Shown here: piece after piece, positions 24,617 through 34,004 of the stretch
How positions within the stretch are numbered: position 1 is the first letter of the stretch
Layout of the letters: every line of letters begins with the position of its first letter
NCBI GenBank assembly: GCA_964544055.1
Contig: CAZJAA010000034.1
Coordinates: 1-36,939, forward strand
Reading direction: 5' to 3'
Length of the DNA stretch: 36,939 bases
Source: SIG299 sp964544055
GTDB lineage: Bacteria; Bacillota; Clostridia; Lachnospirales; Lachnospiraceae
Program-made: the position numbers and the translations under genes
Notes under the pieces: model-generated
Told to the model about the DNA's origin: nothing
Seen by the model: the letters and a program-made list of their open reading frames with translations, nothing else
The model's database searches: none

Positions 24617-27319
24617 CTAATGGCAAAAATAGACTTCCAAAAGTTTTTTGGCTGCCGGAACTGCATATCGGCTCCCTGTACCGGCATGCTCCATCAGAAC
24701 AACAATTGCAATCTGCGGTTCATCCGCCGGAGCAAAGCAAAGATACCACGAATGCGTTCCTTCTGCCGTCTCCGCACTTCCTGTTTTTCCCGCAACATTA
24801 ATTCCCTGTCTTGCAAAATCCGACATCATATTTTCCGACGCTTTCACCATGCACTCTGTTACATACGCAGCTTCTGCTTCGGACAACAATATTTTTTCTC
24901 CAGCAGACGAATACTGTGCAACCACTTCTTCTTTACAGTTTTCCACCCGCTCCACCAGATACGGCAAATTCAGAACGCCATGATTTGCTACTGCCGAGCC
25001 AAGCAGCAGCATCTGAAACGGTGTCACCAGAGTTTCCCCCTGTCCGAAGGACGCCTGTACCCTTGCTGCATCCAAGGTATTTTCTGAAAGCGAAAAACTG
25101 CTTTTTGCATAAGGAATCGTATCATCCCACGTTTCTGAAAAGCCAAGCTCCTGTGCCGTTTTTGTAAAATCCTCTACCGTAATCTGCTCCCCTAGTGCCG
25201 CAAATGCCGTATTACAGGAATTGGAAAATGCCTCTTTCAGTGTCTGCTCTCCATGCGCTTTTTGTTCGTAGCAATGTATTGTTGTATTCCTCACTCTTGC
25301 TTTTCCTGTACAGACATAGGAAAACTCTTCTGCCGGATGGTGTTTTAAATAAGCAAGCATTGTTACTATCTTAAACGTGGAACCCGGTGGATACAGGCCC
25401 CCGGTCAGACGATTTAAGAAAGGAGCATCCAAGCGTTCCAGCAATTCTTCCCACTGTACGGAAATTTCATTTGGATCATACACCGGTGAGGATACCATGG
25501 CAAGCACTCTTCCTGTTTTCACCTCAAGAACACCAATGGCCCCCGAATAACCGGAAAGTGCTTCCTGTGCTGTTTTCTGCAGTGCCATATTAATGGTTGT
25601 AACAACGCTGTCTCCTGCCACATCCATTCCTTTCACTTTTAACTGCAGCTTTTCTGACCTTGAAAGACTTACCGTGTACATTTCGCACCAATACTGTTTT
25701 TCCAGATCACTGCAGCCCATCAACATCTGCCCGGTAACAAAGCCTGCTGTTTCACCATGTGGATACAAACGATACAGGTTTCCGTCTTCTCCAGCAATGG
25801 TCTGTGCCAGAATTGTTCCATCTGTTGCAAGAATGCTGCCTTTTTTCATGTTTTTTTCAGTTTCTTTTATTCTTCTGTTATAATCGTTATAATAAACCGC
25901 TTTTGCTTCCTTTACCGTTACTCCAACATAATAAGCAATCATGGCACAAAGCATAAGTGAAAAACCTGTGCAGACTGCAATCAGGCGAAAACGCTGACCG
26001 GTTTCTTCTTTTTTTCTCTTCTGTCCCTCAGAATTATAGATTGCCTGCATCCCTTGAAACAGAAAAACCGAACTTACCAAAGAGCTTCCACCGTAACTGA
26101 TAAAGGGAAGGGTTACACCCGTGGACGGAATCATGCGGATAACGCCACCGACATTTAAAAAAACCTGAACTCCAATCAGCACAATCGCACCGGTAGTTAC
26201 TGCAAAGAAAAACGACTGCTTTTTTTCTAAGGCAAGCAGCAGCATACATATCATACAATGTATATAGACACACAACAAAAGTGCTGCAAATACCGCACCC
26301 AATTCCTCAGAAACTGCCGAAAAAATAAAATCACTTTTTACTACCGGAACAGACAGCGGCATACCCTCATAGAATCCGGTTCCGAGCCAGCCGCCGCTTC
26401 CAATAGCAAACAAAGACTGTGCCACCTGATAACCTTCCTTCTCTATACATGAAAACGGATTCTGCCATGCCATTACCCTTTCCGCAATATGACCGGAATA
26501 CCGATAAGCAAGCAATGCTGCAAGGCTTCCGGAAAGTATTGCTACCGTGGGCAGTAATACATCTGCACTGACAACAAAAAGCATCAAAAGATACACGAGA
26601 AAAAAAATCAAGGCTCCTCCAAAGTCATTTGACAAGGCAAGCAAGCCTACATGCAATGCAGCCACAGCACTGACAAGACATAAATTCCGGTATTTATTTT
26701 TCGTTTCACGAAGCAGCAATGCAGCCATGGAAAGAATAAATGTCAGCTTGACAAATTCTGACGGTTGAAAGGTAATGCTTTTTATGGTCAGCCAGTTTTT
26801 TGCTCCAAACACTTTGCTTCCGGCCGCAAGCACCACCGTAAGAAGCACAAGCCCTGTCAATGTATAAAACAAGCCAAACTGCGGAAGCTTTGGAATATGC
26901 TTTAATACCTGCGAAAAAAAAGAACACAGGCAATATGCCAGCACTGCCATAATAAACTGTTTTACCGCACTTTCAAAGGAGAGGCGTGCCAGAAATACCA
27001 GACCAACCGCTAACAGAAGCATCATATTCTGATACAGGTGTGGAAGCCCTTTGGTGTAAATCCGCCATTGTAAAATATCTGCCAGAATAAAAAAAGCAAG
27101 CTGAAAACAATATAGTGTCAAAAAAGACAGTTTTCCGTTCTGCAAAAATAAAACCAGAAACCCATACCCATGCAACAGATAGCGGCAGAAACTCCGGCAT
27201 CGTGTAAACCCTGTTTCCCACCGATGACCTAATATAGCAGAACCATAGGCTGTTATCACATACATGGCAAGAAGAAAAATAAACATATCATTTGCTGTCA
27301 TTAAAATCCACGTTGTCAT
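24617..27319 (-). CDS. SEDS glycosyltransferase fused to a penicillin-binding transpeptidase
   Basis: One 900-residue frame carries two proteins that are usually separate. Residues about 1-430 are a polytopic FtsW/RodA/SpoVE domain with QPSEFVKL (185-192), SNDFGG, the catalytic-site pattern SDFIFSAVSEELG (Asp330, Glu338) and STGVTLPFISYGGSSL. After a linker and a further membrane helix (about 445-467) comes a class B PBP. It has the active serine motif STFK (647-650), SCN (701-703) and KTG (845-847). It should polymerise and crosslink peptidoglycan at the membrane; whether for division, elongation or spore cortex is open. Downstream of the U32 gene in the ruvAB-zapA run. Confidence 0.93.
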   Translation of the reverse strand: MTTWILMTANDMFIFLLAMYVITAYGSAILGHRWETGFTRCRSFCRYLLHGYGFLVLFLQNGKLSFLTLYCFQLAFFILADILQWRIYTKGLPHLYQNMMLLLAVGLVFLARLSFESAVKQFIMAVLAYCLCSFFSQVLKHIPKLPQFGLFYTLTGLVLLTVVLAAGSKVFGAKNWLTIKSITFQPSEFVKLTFILSMAALLLRETKNKYRNLCLVSAVAALHVGLLALSNDFGGALIFFLVYLLMLFVVSADVLLPTVAILSGSLAALLAYRYSGHIAERVMAWQNPFSCIEKEGYQVAQSLFAIGSGGWLGTGFYEGMPLSVPVVKSDFIFSAVSEELGAVFAALLLCVYIHCMICMLLLALEKKQSFFFAVTTGAIVLIGVQVFLNVGGVIRMIPSTGVTLPFISYGGSSLVSSVFLFQGMQAIYNSEGQKRKKEETGQRFRLIAVCTGFSLMLCAMIAYYVGVTVKEAKAVYYNDYNRRIKETEKNMKKGSILATDGTILAQTIAGEDGNLYRLYPHGETAGFVTGQMLMGCSDLEKQYWCEMYTVSLSRSEKLQLKVKGMDVAGDSVVTTINMALQKTAQEALSGYSGAIGVLEVKTGRVLAMVSSPVYDPNEISVQWEELLERLDAPFLNRLTGGLYPPGSTFKIVTMLAYLKHHPAEEFSYVCTGKARVRNTTIHCYEQKAHGEQTLKEAFSNSCNTAFAALGEQITVEDFTKTAQELGFSETWDDTIPYAKSSFSLSENTLDAARVQASFGQGETLVTPFQMLLLGSAVANHGVLNLPYLVERVENCKEEVVAQYSSAGEKILLSEAEAAYVTECMVKASENMMSDFARQGINVAGKTGSAETAEGTHSWYLCFAPADEPQIAIVVLMEHAGTGSRYAVPAAKKLLEVYFCH

Positions 27320-27396
27320 ACCAATTCTCCTTCCTTTTGCACAACAGACTTCTTCTGCGGCGGTCAGGTGTTTCCCTTTAAACTTTCATTTTTCTT

Positions 27397-29925
27397 TTAC
27401 AATATTCCACGTTTCAAGTGCCCTTTGGTAAACGAGCCATTCCCCGGACACGGTTTATCCGCTAAAAATGCCGTCAGAATTTCTTTCACTTCCGATGGTG
27501 TTTCAAATGTAAAATCAAGTCTCCAGCCGGCTGGTGCAAAATCTTTCATCACATCCGTACCAAGCAGTGAAAAACAGGCACTGTTGTAAATAACATTATA
27601 GCAGCAGGAACAAACCTGACGCACCGGAAATTCAGCCCCCATGCGGTCTTTTAGCACGACACCAGTTGTTTTTTTACCGTGAGTGCAGGTTAGCACGTTT
27701 TCCCTGACGCATTGAGCCGAAACCATTAACGGAAGCCTGCCATATAGAATAAAGTCGGAATCCTCCACAAAAAGACTCCGGATTTCCTCTTCGTTTAGTT
27801 CCACCGGCACGGTAAACCGCCGATAGCCCTTTTCACGGAAAAATTTCTTTGCTTCGTGCTGCATTGTATATAGATTATAGTTCAGCCGTATTTCAAAAGA
27901 GGACGTAAGTGAATTTTCCTCCAAAAAGGTCAGCTCATCCAATGACCTTACCAGAAATCCATCCAGACGCTCTTTTGTCAATTCTGTCATAAATGGCTGA
28001 AAACGTGCCTTTTCCTTTGTCCGGAAAATATACGGTAATACAAAAACTGCTTTTTTGCCAGCTTTTTTTATTCTTTCGCAAAGAGCCAGAGAACCCGAGA
28101 CTTCTTCCGGAATATCCACATAAACCGTAGTAATTTCCGGTTGTTCCAAAACTGCTTCGCACTGTTGTCTGGTCGAAATAAGCGTAATAAGCTCTGGTTG
28201 ATGTAACGTCACAGGACTTTCTGCCAAACCTGCCTGTCCGCCTGTAAGCTTATGTTCTGTCGTATGTGTACTTTCTTCCACAAGAATATTTTTTTCTTCA
28301 TTCTGCACCGTTTCCAACAAGCTACGTCTGTAACCGTTTAATACTTCTGTGTTCAAGGCTTCAAACGCCAATCTACGCAATTCCTTTATTTTTCCCATAG
28401 GAAGAAAAACCGCACCTTCCGTGACAATATCCAGTTCTTCAAAGAAAAACTCACTTTCTCCGGTCTTTTTTAACTGTGTTGCTATTTTTTCTTTTGTCAC
28501 CGGCTGATTTTCTGCTACCAATACCATATCACCGGTAACTGTCACCGATACCCTGCGAAGCTCCTTCTCATCCATTCCCGGCACAAGGCTGCTTTTTTTG
28601 TGTGCAAAAAGCCACACCGTCAGCTTGGCTGCTTTCCCCGGCACTGCCCGGAATACAGCATTCACCGGAAGTTGAACCGGTCGCTCAACATAATTTGCTT
28701 TCAGTTCGGAAAGCAGTCTTTCATTTTTTGTTCGGAAGACTGGTTGTCCAACTTTGGCAAAAAAGCCTTTGCGTATATTTGTCTGATACCATCCTTTTTT
28801 TTCATCCATGCCGGATTTTCCAACCGTAAATTCATAAAAGTCTCGATTGTTCCTGATTTCAAGAACATCCTGTAGATTCAGTTCTTTTTCCAGGCGGATT
28901 TCCACCCGGCCTTTCCCAGATGCTGCCACCTCACCCACTTTTGTTCCCGTATGGTTTGGTCGCTGCATGGACATCATGTTGCCCCCATGATACTGCACAT
29001 AATACCCTTTTGTAAATCCACCACGGTTATACAAGTCGCTCACTCGTTCTATCTGCTCGGAAAGAACCTCCGGATGCTTCTTTAAATACCGATAAAATTC
29101 TTCTTCCCCATATTCAAAATACATGTCCGTCAGCAGACGGTACGCTGCCGTCACCCCAGCGGTATATTCCGGTCGCTTCATACGTCCCTCTATTTTAAAA
29201 GAATCGATGCCTGCCCCAACCAAGTCCGGAATCATATCCAGTGTACATAAATCTCTGGGACTTAACGCATATATTCCTTCTGCTTCTTTTTTAGTATCCT
29301 CCAATACCGTATACGACATACGGCATGGCTGTGCACATCTGCCACGATTTCCGCTTCTGCCGCCAAGCATACTGCTAAACAAACACTGCCCAGAATAACA
29401 ATAACACAACGCTCCATGAACAAAACATTCCAGTTCAAGAGAACACTCCCGCCGCAGTTCTTTTAATTCATTCAGGGAAAGCTCCCTTGCCGGCACAATT
29501 CTCGTTACCGGATAGTCTTCCAGCTGCTTTGCTCCGTCTGCAGATACTAACGTCATCTGCGTACTTGCATGCACTGGAAGCTCTGGAAAATGAGTAGCAA
29601 GAAAATGCAGGACTCCAACATCCTGCACAATTACGGCATCCACACCGGCTCTATAGTACTTTTCCAAAAAAGGATACAATTCCTTTGTAAGTTCTTTTTC
29701 TTTTAACAATGTATTTACTGTAAGATATATTCTGCGATTTTTGGAATGTACATAATCTATGGCATCCAGAAGTGTATCCGTTTCCGGATTGTCTGCATAG
29801 GCTCTGGCTCCAAATCTGCTTCCGCCAATATAAACTGCATCTGCTCCTGCCGCAACAGCTCCTCTTAAACTTTCAATCGAACCAGCCGGAGCCAGTATCT
29901 CCGGTTTTTTCCGTAAACGCTTCAT
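27397..29925 (-). CDS. U32 family peptidase-like protein (RlhA/YdcP type) with a long C-terminus
   Basis: 842 residues. The N-terminal U32 barrel begins EILAPAGSIESLRGAVAAGA and holds the signature ELECFVHGALCYCYSGQC (165-181). Two more cysteines follow (Cys197, Cys201), a likely metal or Fe-S site. The middle fits the DUF3656-type region of the RlhA group, which hydroxylates a 23S rRNA cytidine in E. coli; true protease activity is doubtful. About 200 C-terminal residues contain another Cys pair (VCSCCYN). This longer form is common in Clostridia as I recall. It lies just after zapA. Confidence 0.88.
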   Translation of the reverse strand: MKRLRKKPEILAPAGSIESLRGAVAAGADAVYIGGSRFGARAYADNPETDTLLDAIDYVHSKNRRIYLTVNTLLKEKELTKELYPFLEKYYRAGVDAVIVQDVGVLHFLATHFPELPVHASTQMTLVSADGAKQLEDYPVTRIVPARELSLNELKELRRECSLELECFVHGALCYCYSGQCLFSSMLGGRSGNRGRCAQPCRMSYTVLEDTKKEAEGIYALSPRDLCTLDMIPDLVGAGIDSFKIEGRMKRPEYTAGVTAAYRLLTDMYFEYGEEEFYRYLKKHPEVLSEQIERVSDLYNRGGFTKGYYVQYHGGNMMSMQRPNHTGTKVGEVAASGKGRVEIRLEKELNLQDVLEIRNNRDFYEFTVGKSGMDEKKGWYQTNIRKGFFAKVGQPVFRTKNERLLSELKANYVERPVQLPVNAVFRAVPGKAAKLTVWLFAHKKSSLVPGMDEKELRRVSVTVTGDMVLVAENQPVTKEKIATQLKKTGESEFFFEELDIVTEGAVFLPMGKIKELRRLAFEALNTEVLNGYRRSLLETVQNEEKNILVEESTHTTEHKLTGGQAGLAESPVTLHQPELITLISTRQQCEAVLEQPEITTVYVDIPEEVSGSLALCERIKKAGKKAVFVLPYIFRTKEKARFQPFMTELTKERLDGFLVRSLDELTFLEENSLTSSFEIRLNYNLYTMQHEAKKFFREKGYRRFTVPVELNEEEIRSLFVEDSDFILYGRLPLMVSAQCVRENVLTCTHGKKTTGVVLKDRMGAEFPVRQVCSCCYNVIYNSACFSLLGTDVMKDFAPAGWRLDFTFETPSEVKEILTAFLADKPCPGNGSFTKGHLKRGIL

Positions 29926-29945
29926 TCTTTTTCCTCATTTCTGCA

Positions 29946-30356
29946 TTATTTCCGCTTTAATTCATCCATTTCGGCTTCCATTCGGATTAAACGCTTCTGC
30001 AAATCCAGATTTTCCTCTTTCATGGCACGATTTTCCTGCTCATAGGTTTCCAGCTTTGCCTGCAGACTGATAATTTCACGTCTTAAATCCACCATTTCTT
30101 TCTGTTTTTCATTGTAATCACGTTCTGTTTCTTCCTGATTTTTCTTCACTTTAAAGTAATCATCAGCAATATTAATCTGCAACAGGATATTTATGATGTC
30201 TGAATCGAGCTTCGGATAACCACCCTGATGCTTCAGTTCATCATTCTTTGCGTTAATGTAAGCAGCAATACTCTGTAAATATTCTTCACTTTCGTATCCC
30301 CCCATATTGTATTGTTTTCCGGCAATTACAACCTTTACATCATTTCTCTTTTTCAT
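29946..30356 (-). CDS. zapA: Cell division protein ZapA, long form
   Basis: About 136 residues. The N-terminal ZapA domain (VKVVIAGKQYNMGGYESEEY through the IAAYINAK region) is followed by a coiled coil at about 75-136 rich in Glu, Lys and Leu. ZapA bundles FtsZ filaments. Typical ZapA is 90-110 residues, so the coil is extended. The track frame begins at a TTG; the ATG at 30356 lies 8 bases after GGAG and is preferred. It sits between ruvB and the U32 gene. Confidence 0.88.
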   Translation of the reverse strand: MKKRNDVKVVIAGKQYNMGGYESEEYLQSIAAYINAKNDELKHQGGYPKLDSDIINILLQINIADDYFKVKKNQEETERDYNEKQKEMVDLRREIISLQAKLETYEQENRAMKEENLDLQKRLIRMEAEMDELKRK

Positions 30357-30426
30357 ATGCAAAACTCCTTTGTTTTTTACAAAAATACCATCTGTTTATT
30401 CTGACAGAGAAATATCCCTGCTCCCT

Positions 30427-31434
30427 TTATGCTTCCCTCTCCGGCTCCGGCAGTCCAAAATGCCGATAGGCAAGTTCTGATACAACCCTGCCTCTCGGTG
30501 TTCGGAGAATCAAACCATTCTGCACCAAAAACGGTTCATTTACTTCCTCCAACGTTCCCGGATCCTCCCCAATGGTTGTTGCAACCGCCTCAATTCCAAC
30601 CGGGCCTCCGTGAAATCGCTCGATCATTGTTTTTAAAATTGCACGATCGCTCTGGTCAAGTCCAAGCTTGTCTACTTCCAAAAAATCTAGTGCGGTATCC
30701 GCAACTTCCTTTGTGATGCAGTTATCGTATTTAATCTGGGCAAAATCCCTGACTCGCTTTAACAGACGATTGGCAAGCCGCGGAGTACCTCTGGAACGTC
30801 TGGCAAGTTCCACCGCACCCTCCTGTTCAATCTCTACTCCAAGAACGCCTGCAGAACGAATGATAATTTCCGTTAGTTCTTCTACCGTATAAAATTCCAG
30901 GCGGTTTACCACACCAAATCTGTCACGGAGCGGAGCTGTCAGCATGCCTGCCCTCGTAGTAGCACCTACCAACGTAAACTTCGGAAGCTCCAAACGAATG
31001 GATTTTGCAGCAGCGCCCTTACCGATGACAATATCAATGGCAAAATCCTCCATTGCCGGATACAAAAGTTCCTCTACCTGTCGGTTCAGGCGATGAATTT
31101 CATCGATAAAAAGTACATCTCCCTCCTGAAGATTATTTAAAATTGCTGCCATATCTCCCGGTTTTTCAATTGCAGGTCCGGCCGTAATCTTTAAGTTTAC
31201 GCCCATTTCATTGGCAATAACTCCTGCCAGAGTTGTTTTGCCAAGTCCGGGAGGTCCAAAAAAAAGAACATGATCCAAGGATTCTCCCCTGGCTTTTGCC
31301 GCTTCAATATAAATCTTCAGATTTGCCTTTGCTTTTTCCTGCCCAATGTATTCCGCAAGCATCTGCGGTCTTAAGCTTCCCTCAATTCGTTTGTCTTCTT
31401 CCATTAATTCTGTTGTAATCAGTCTCTTTGCCAT
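30427..31434 (-). CDS. ruvB: Holliday junction helicase RuvB
   Basis: 335 residues. AAA+ motor of branch migration. Walker A GPPGLGKT (60-67), Walker B LFIDEIHRL (108-116), sensor TTRAG with the arginine-finger region LRDRFGV, and the C-terminal winged helix ending LILRTPRGRVVSELAYRHF. The frame extends upstream to 31467, but homologues begin at MAKRLITTELMEED, so I use 31434; the ribosome binding site is weak (AAAGAG). About 138 bases separate it from ruvA, with no strong terminator. Confidence 0.97.
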   Translation of the reverse strand: MAKRLITTELMEEDKRIEGSLRPQMLAEYIGQEKAKANLKIYIEAAKARGESLDHVLFFGPPGLGKTTLAGVIANEMGVNLKITAGPAIEKPGDMAAILNNLQEGDVLFIDEIHRLNRQVEELLYPAMEDFAIDIVIGKGAAAKSIRLELPKFTLVGATTRAGMLTAPLRDRFGVVNRLEFYTVEELTEIIIRSAGVLGVEIEQEGAVELARRSRGTPRLANRLLKRVRDFAQIKYDNCITKEVADTALDFLEVDKLGLDQSDRAILKTMIERFHGGPVGIEAVATTIGEDPGTLEEVNEPFLVQNGLILRTPRGRVVSELAYRHFGLPEPEREA

Positions 31435-31572
31435 TATTTTTTTCTCTTTCAGCTGTTTTTGTGCCACTGTTCACTCATGCGTGATTCCAGTAACCATTCT
31501 ATTTGCAAATTTGTTTTAAGTATTGCTGTGCATAAACTGCTCCGGCCTGCATTCCACTTGTATACCGTATTT

Positions 31573-32199
31573 TTATAAATTTTTCAATCCATACTTCAGC
31601 AAATTTTCTACAGTAGTAGAATCTGTGATTTCCACTCCACGTAATACTTTTACCGCTTCCGTTGCAGAATACCCCAGTGCCTCCAATGCCTGTGCTGCTT
31701 CTTCACGCAGCGCAGCGGTACGGTTTCTATCCTGCTTGCTTCCGGTTTCAGCCAATTGTTCTCCATGAAGTAGTCTTGCCTCAACAGCATCCTCCAGCTT
31801 AAACTTGTCTTTTAGTTCAAGCACAAGCTTTGCCGCTGTTTTTGGACCAATCCCGGGAATTTTTGCAATTGTTTTACTGTCATCTGCCAATACCGCAAAA
31901 CGCAGGTCATCCAAAGATATTCCGGACAAAATTCCGATGGCACCCTTAGGTCCGATACCGTTTACTGTAATCAACAGCTTGAATATCTGCAATGCCTCTT
32001 CTGATATAAAACCAAATAATGCCACACCATCTTCCTTAACCTGAAGATGTGTGTAAAAAAGTACGCTACTTCCATTTGTCGGCAGCTGCTCTATGTCTGT
32101 TAACGGAACAAACAGTTCATAGCCGAGCCCGGACGACGTAGCAACAATAACAGTTGACATCGTTTTTTTTACTAAAGTTCCTTCGATAAATGCTATCAT
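31573..32199 (-). CDS. ruvA: Holliday junction DNA helicase subunit RuvA
   Basis: 208 residues. The N-terminal OB fold (MIAFIEGTLVKKTMSTVIVA) is followed by two helix-hairpin-helix motifs, FKLLITVNGIGPKGAIGIL and IAKIPGIGPKTAAKLVLELK, and a C-terminal RuvB-binding domain (about 160-208). A tetramer holds the four-way junction while RuvB pumps DNA. Its ATG overlaps the stop of the small zinc-ribbon gene by four bases. Confidence 0.97.
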   Translation of the reverse strand: MIAFIEGTLVKKTMSTVIVATSSGLGYELFVPLTDIEQLPTNGSSVLFYTHLQVKEDGVALFGFISEEALQIFKLLITVNGIGPKGAIGILSGISLDDLRFAVLADDSKTIAKIPGIGPKTAAKLVLELKDKFKLEDAVEARLLHGEQLAETGSKQDRNRTAALREEAAQALEALGYSATEAVKVLRGVEITDSTTVENLLKYGLKNL

Positions 32200-32441
32200 A
32201 GTCTTTTAAACTCTCCTTTGGAAATCTGCAATCTTCCCTCGTCAATATACTGCAGAACATCTAAAACGGAAATACCACACCCCTCCGCAATCTGCATGGC
32301 ATTGCTGTGTGGAAACTCTTTCAAATAATCTTCAATTCTGGAAAAAAGATTTTCGTCAATTGTTTTACAGCTCTGACACAAGTTCTGAACCGTTCGGGTT
32401 ACAAAGACCTTTCCACAAAACTTACATTTACTGTAATGCAT
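32196..32441 (-). CDS. Small zinc-ribbon/helix-turn-helix protein, YvyF-like
   Basis: About 81 residues. Two CxxC pairs (CKFCGK and CQSCK) form a zinc ribbon. A predicted helix-turn-helix follows (YLKEFPHSNAMQIAEGCGIS, then VLDVLQYIDEGRLQI). The layout resembles the YvyF/TIGR03826 proteins found near flagellar genes; this one leads the ruvAB run instead. The frame is open to 32525; GGTGGAG just before the ATG at 32441 and the conserved CxxC start favour the short form. Possibly a regulator; function unknown. Confidence 0.75.
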   Translation of the reverse strand: MHYSKCKFCGKVFVTRTVQNLCQSCKTIDENLFSRIEDYLKEFPHSNAMQIAEGCGISVLDVLQYIDEGRLQISKGEFKRL

Positions 32442-32620
32442 CGCTCCACCCCGCTTTTCTGATTGCTGTTCTCCTGCACCTTGTTCCAATAACGATTTGC
32501 AGTTTCCTTTTATTTTGCTATGCATAAAGCCCTGCTCACCCCTGTGTCACGGTTGTACGAGGCAAATTTGAAAAAATTTCCCACAGACGGAACAGTAACC
32601 TTATCTTCCATTATTAATAT

Positions 32621-32650
32621 ATTATAGCAAACAAGCGTTCAAATAGGAAG
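32621..32650 (-). promoter_or_regulatory. Extended -10 promoter of the ruvAB run
   Basis: Minus strand: perfect TATAAT (32621-32626) preceded by TGC. The region 17 bases upstream (TTCCTA) is a poor -35. A LexA-like box overlaps the spacer. The leader to the first gene is about 175 bases with no clear gene inside it. Confidence 0.65.
32629..32640 (-). promoter_or_regulatory. LexA-like operator at the ruvAB promoter
   Basis: GAACGCTTGTTT on the minus strand fits GAAC-N4-GTTY, the core of the Gram-positive SOS box, and sits in the promoter spacer directly upstream of the -10. ruvAB is a known LexA target in Bacillus. Binding is inferred. Confidence 0.55.
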
Positions 32651-32660
32651 TGTTTTTTTC

Positions 32661-32689
32661 TTGAGTAGTTGTACGTTTTATGTTAAAAT
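32661..32689 (+). promoter_or_regulatory. Promoter of the YprB-like exonuclease gene
   Basis: TTGAGT (32661-32666), 17-base spacer, TAAAAT (32684-32689), preceded by TGT (extended -10). It is divergent from the ruvAB promoter. Transcription would begin near 32696, which rules out translation starts upstream of that point. Confidence 0.7.
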
Positions 32690-32795
32690 AGCCTCAGCTT
32701 TTACTGACACCCCTGCTCCAACAACAAAAAAGCACCGGTTTCAGCAAAAAAAATTAAACCTGCCTTTATTTTTACCTAGAAAGAGGATGCAACTT

Positions 32796-33899
32796 ATGAA
32801 ACTTATCCGTACAAGCTTAACCAAAACCATTTCCTCCCGTGTTCCTCTCTCACCGGATACGCTGCTGTTCGACATCGAAACCACAGGACTTTCTGCGGAT
32901 ACCAGCTTTCTTTACCTGATTGGTGCAGTATGTCAGGAAGGCACAGAACTTATGCTGATTCAGTGGTTTTGTGACAAATATTCGGAAGAAAAAGAGGTTC
33001 TGTCCGCTTTTCTTAATTTTATAAAAAAATATCCTCGTCTGGTTCACTATAACGGTACTGGCTTTGACATTCCATTTCTAAATAAAAAGTTGAAACGGCA
33101 CAAGCTGGCTTATACAATAAACGCCGAAGGTTCCACGGACATTTATAAGCTTCTTCTGCCCTTTAAAAAATACACCAGCTTTCCTGACTTTAAGCAGAAA
33201 ACCTTAGAACCGCATGCTGGCTTTTTACGCAAAGATACCTTTTCTGGCGGTGACTTAACCGAAGTGTACGCTGCCTATGCCGGCAAATACCGTCTTGCCA
33301 CACTTACCGGAAAAACAGAAGAAGCTGATGCCCTGCGGCATGTGATGCTGCTACACAATCATGATGACCTGCTTGGTCTCTTTTTTCTGTACTGTAACAC
33401 ACACCTGACCGACTTTTTCGCAGGATATCTACAGCCATCCATTCTTAAGTCGGAGCAGGGACTTTTATATACCATGGATTTTCCACTCCTGCCGTTTCCG
33501 CTTTCCATAACAAAAAACGACTGCACTTTCTGCATTACCAACTGGGAAACAAGTTTACTTTTGCCATTTTATTCTGGGAATTTGAAATATTTTTTCAAGG
33601 ATTACAAAAACTATTATTACTTAACTTATGAAGACACTGCCATACACGCCAGTGTCGCTGAATGGGTAGATAAAGGAGCAAAGGAAAAATGCAAACCTGC
33701 TACGGCCTATCAGAAAAAGAACGGCCTGTTTTTAGCACTGCCTTTTTCGAAGCCGGAACAAAAAGCTTACCTGTCCGCTTTGCCCCTGTTTTATAAAGAA
33801 TATAAAATGTTGCCTGCTTATGTCGAATACTCAGAAACACTGGTATGTGAAACAGCGTTTCTTCAGCTTTGCTTTGATGCATTTTTGAAAAAGGAATAA
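32796..33899 (+). CDS. Ribonuclease H-like exonuclease, YprB-like
   Basis: About 367 residues. DEDD-type 3'-5' exonuclease fold: LLFDIETTGLSADTSFLYLI (motif I with Asp and Glu), YNGTGFDIPFLNKKLKRH (motif II), and HNHDDLLGLFFL (last motif with His and Asp). This matches the RNase_H_2/YprB family seen across Clostridia. The function is probably nucleic acid processing, otherwise unknown. An open frame begins at 32661, but that lies inside the promoter. AGAGG sits 9 bases before the ATG at 32796, so that start is chosen; ATG 32787 is an alternative. Confidence 0.88.
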   Translation: MKLIRTSLTKTISSRVPLSPDTLLFDIETTGLSADTSFLYLIGAVCQEGTELMLIQWFCDKYSEEKEVLSAFLNFIKKYPRLVHYNGTGFDIPFLNKKLKRHKLAYTINAEGSTDIYKLLLPFKKYTSFPDFKQKTLEPHAGFLRKDTFSGGDLTEVYAAYAGKYRLATLTGKTEEADALRHVMLLHNHDDLLGLFFLYCNTHLTDFFAGYLQPSILKSEQGLLYTMDFPLLPFPLSITKNDCTFCITNWETSLLLPFYSGNLKYFFKDYKNYYYLTYEDTAIHASVAEWVDKGAKEKCKPATAYQKKNGLFLALPFSKPEQKAYLSALPLFYKEYKMLPAYVEYSETLVCETAFLQLCFDAFLKKE

Positions 33900-34004
33900 T
33901 GCTGTTTTTGCCGCATCATGCGGAACAATCCTCTGTTTTGGAAAATCACTGTTCAGGCATACACCGTAAGCTACAAAATTTTTTCCCTGTAATCTTTATA
34001 AGTA

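Noticed and set aside
32442..32620. Riboswitch in the ruvA-side leader
   Set aside because: I compared it by eye with common classes (cobalamin, THF, M-box, glycine) and found no conserved core.
32661..32795. N-terminal extension of the YprB-like protein to 32661
   Set aside because: It overlaps the -35/-10 promoter elements and has no ribosome binding site; residues there are not family-like.
33903..33960. CCGCAT/ATGCGG palindrome as terminator of the YprB-like gene
   Set aside because: Loop is too small to form a normal hairpin and no T-run follows.
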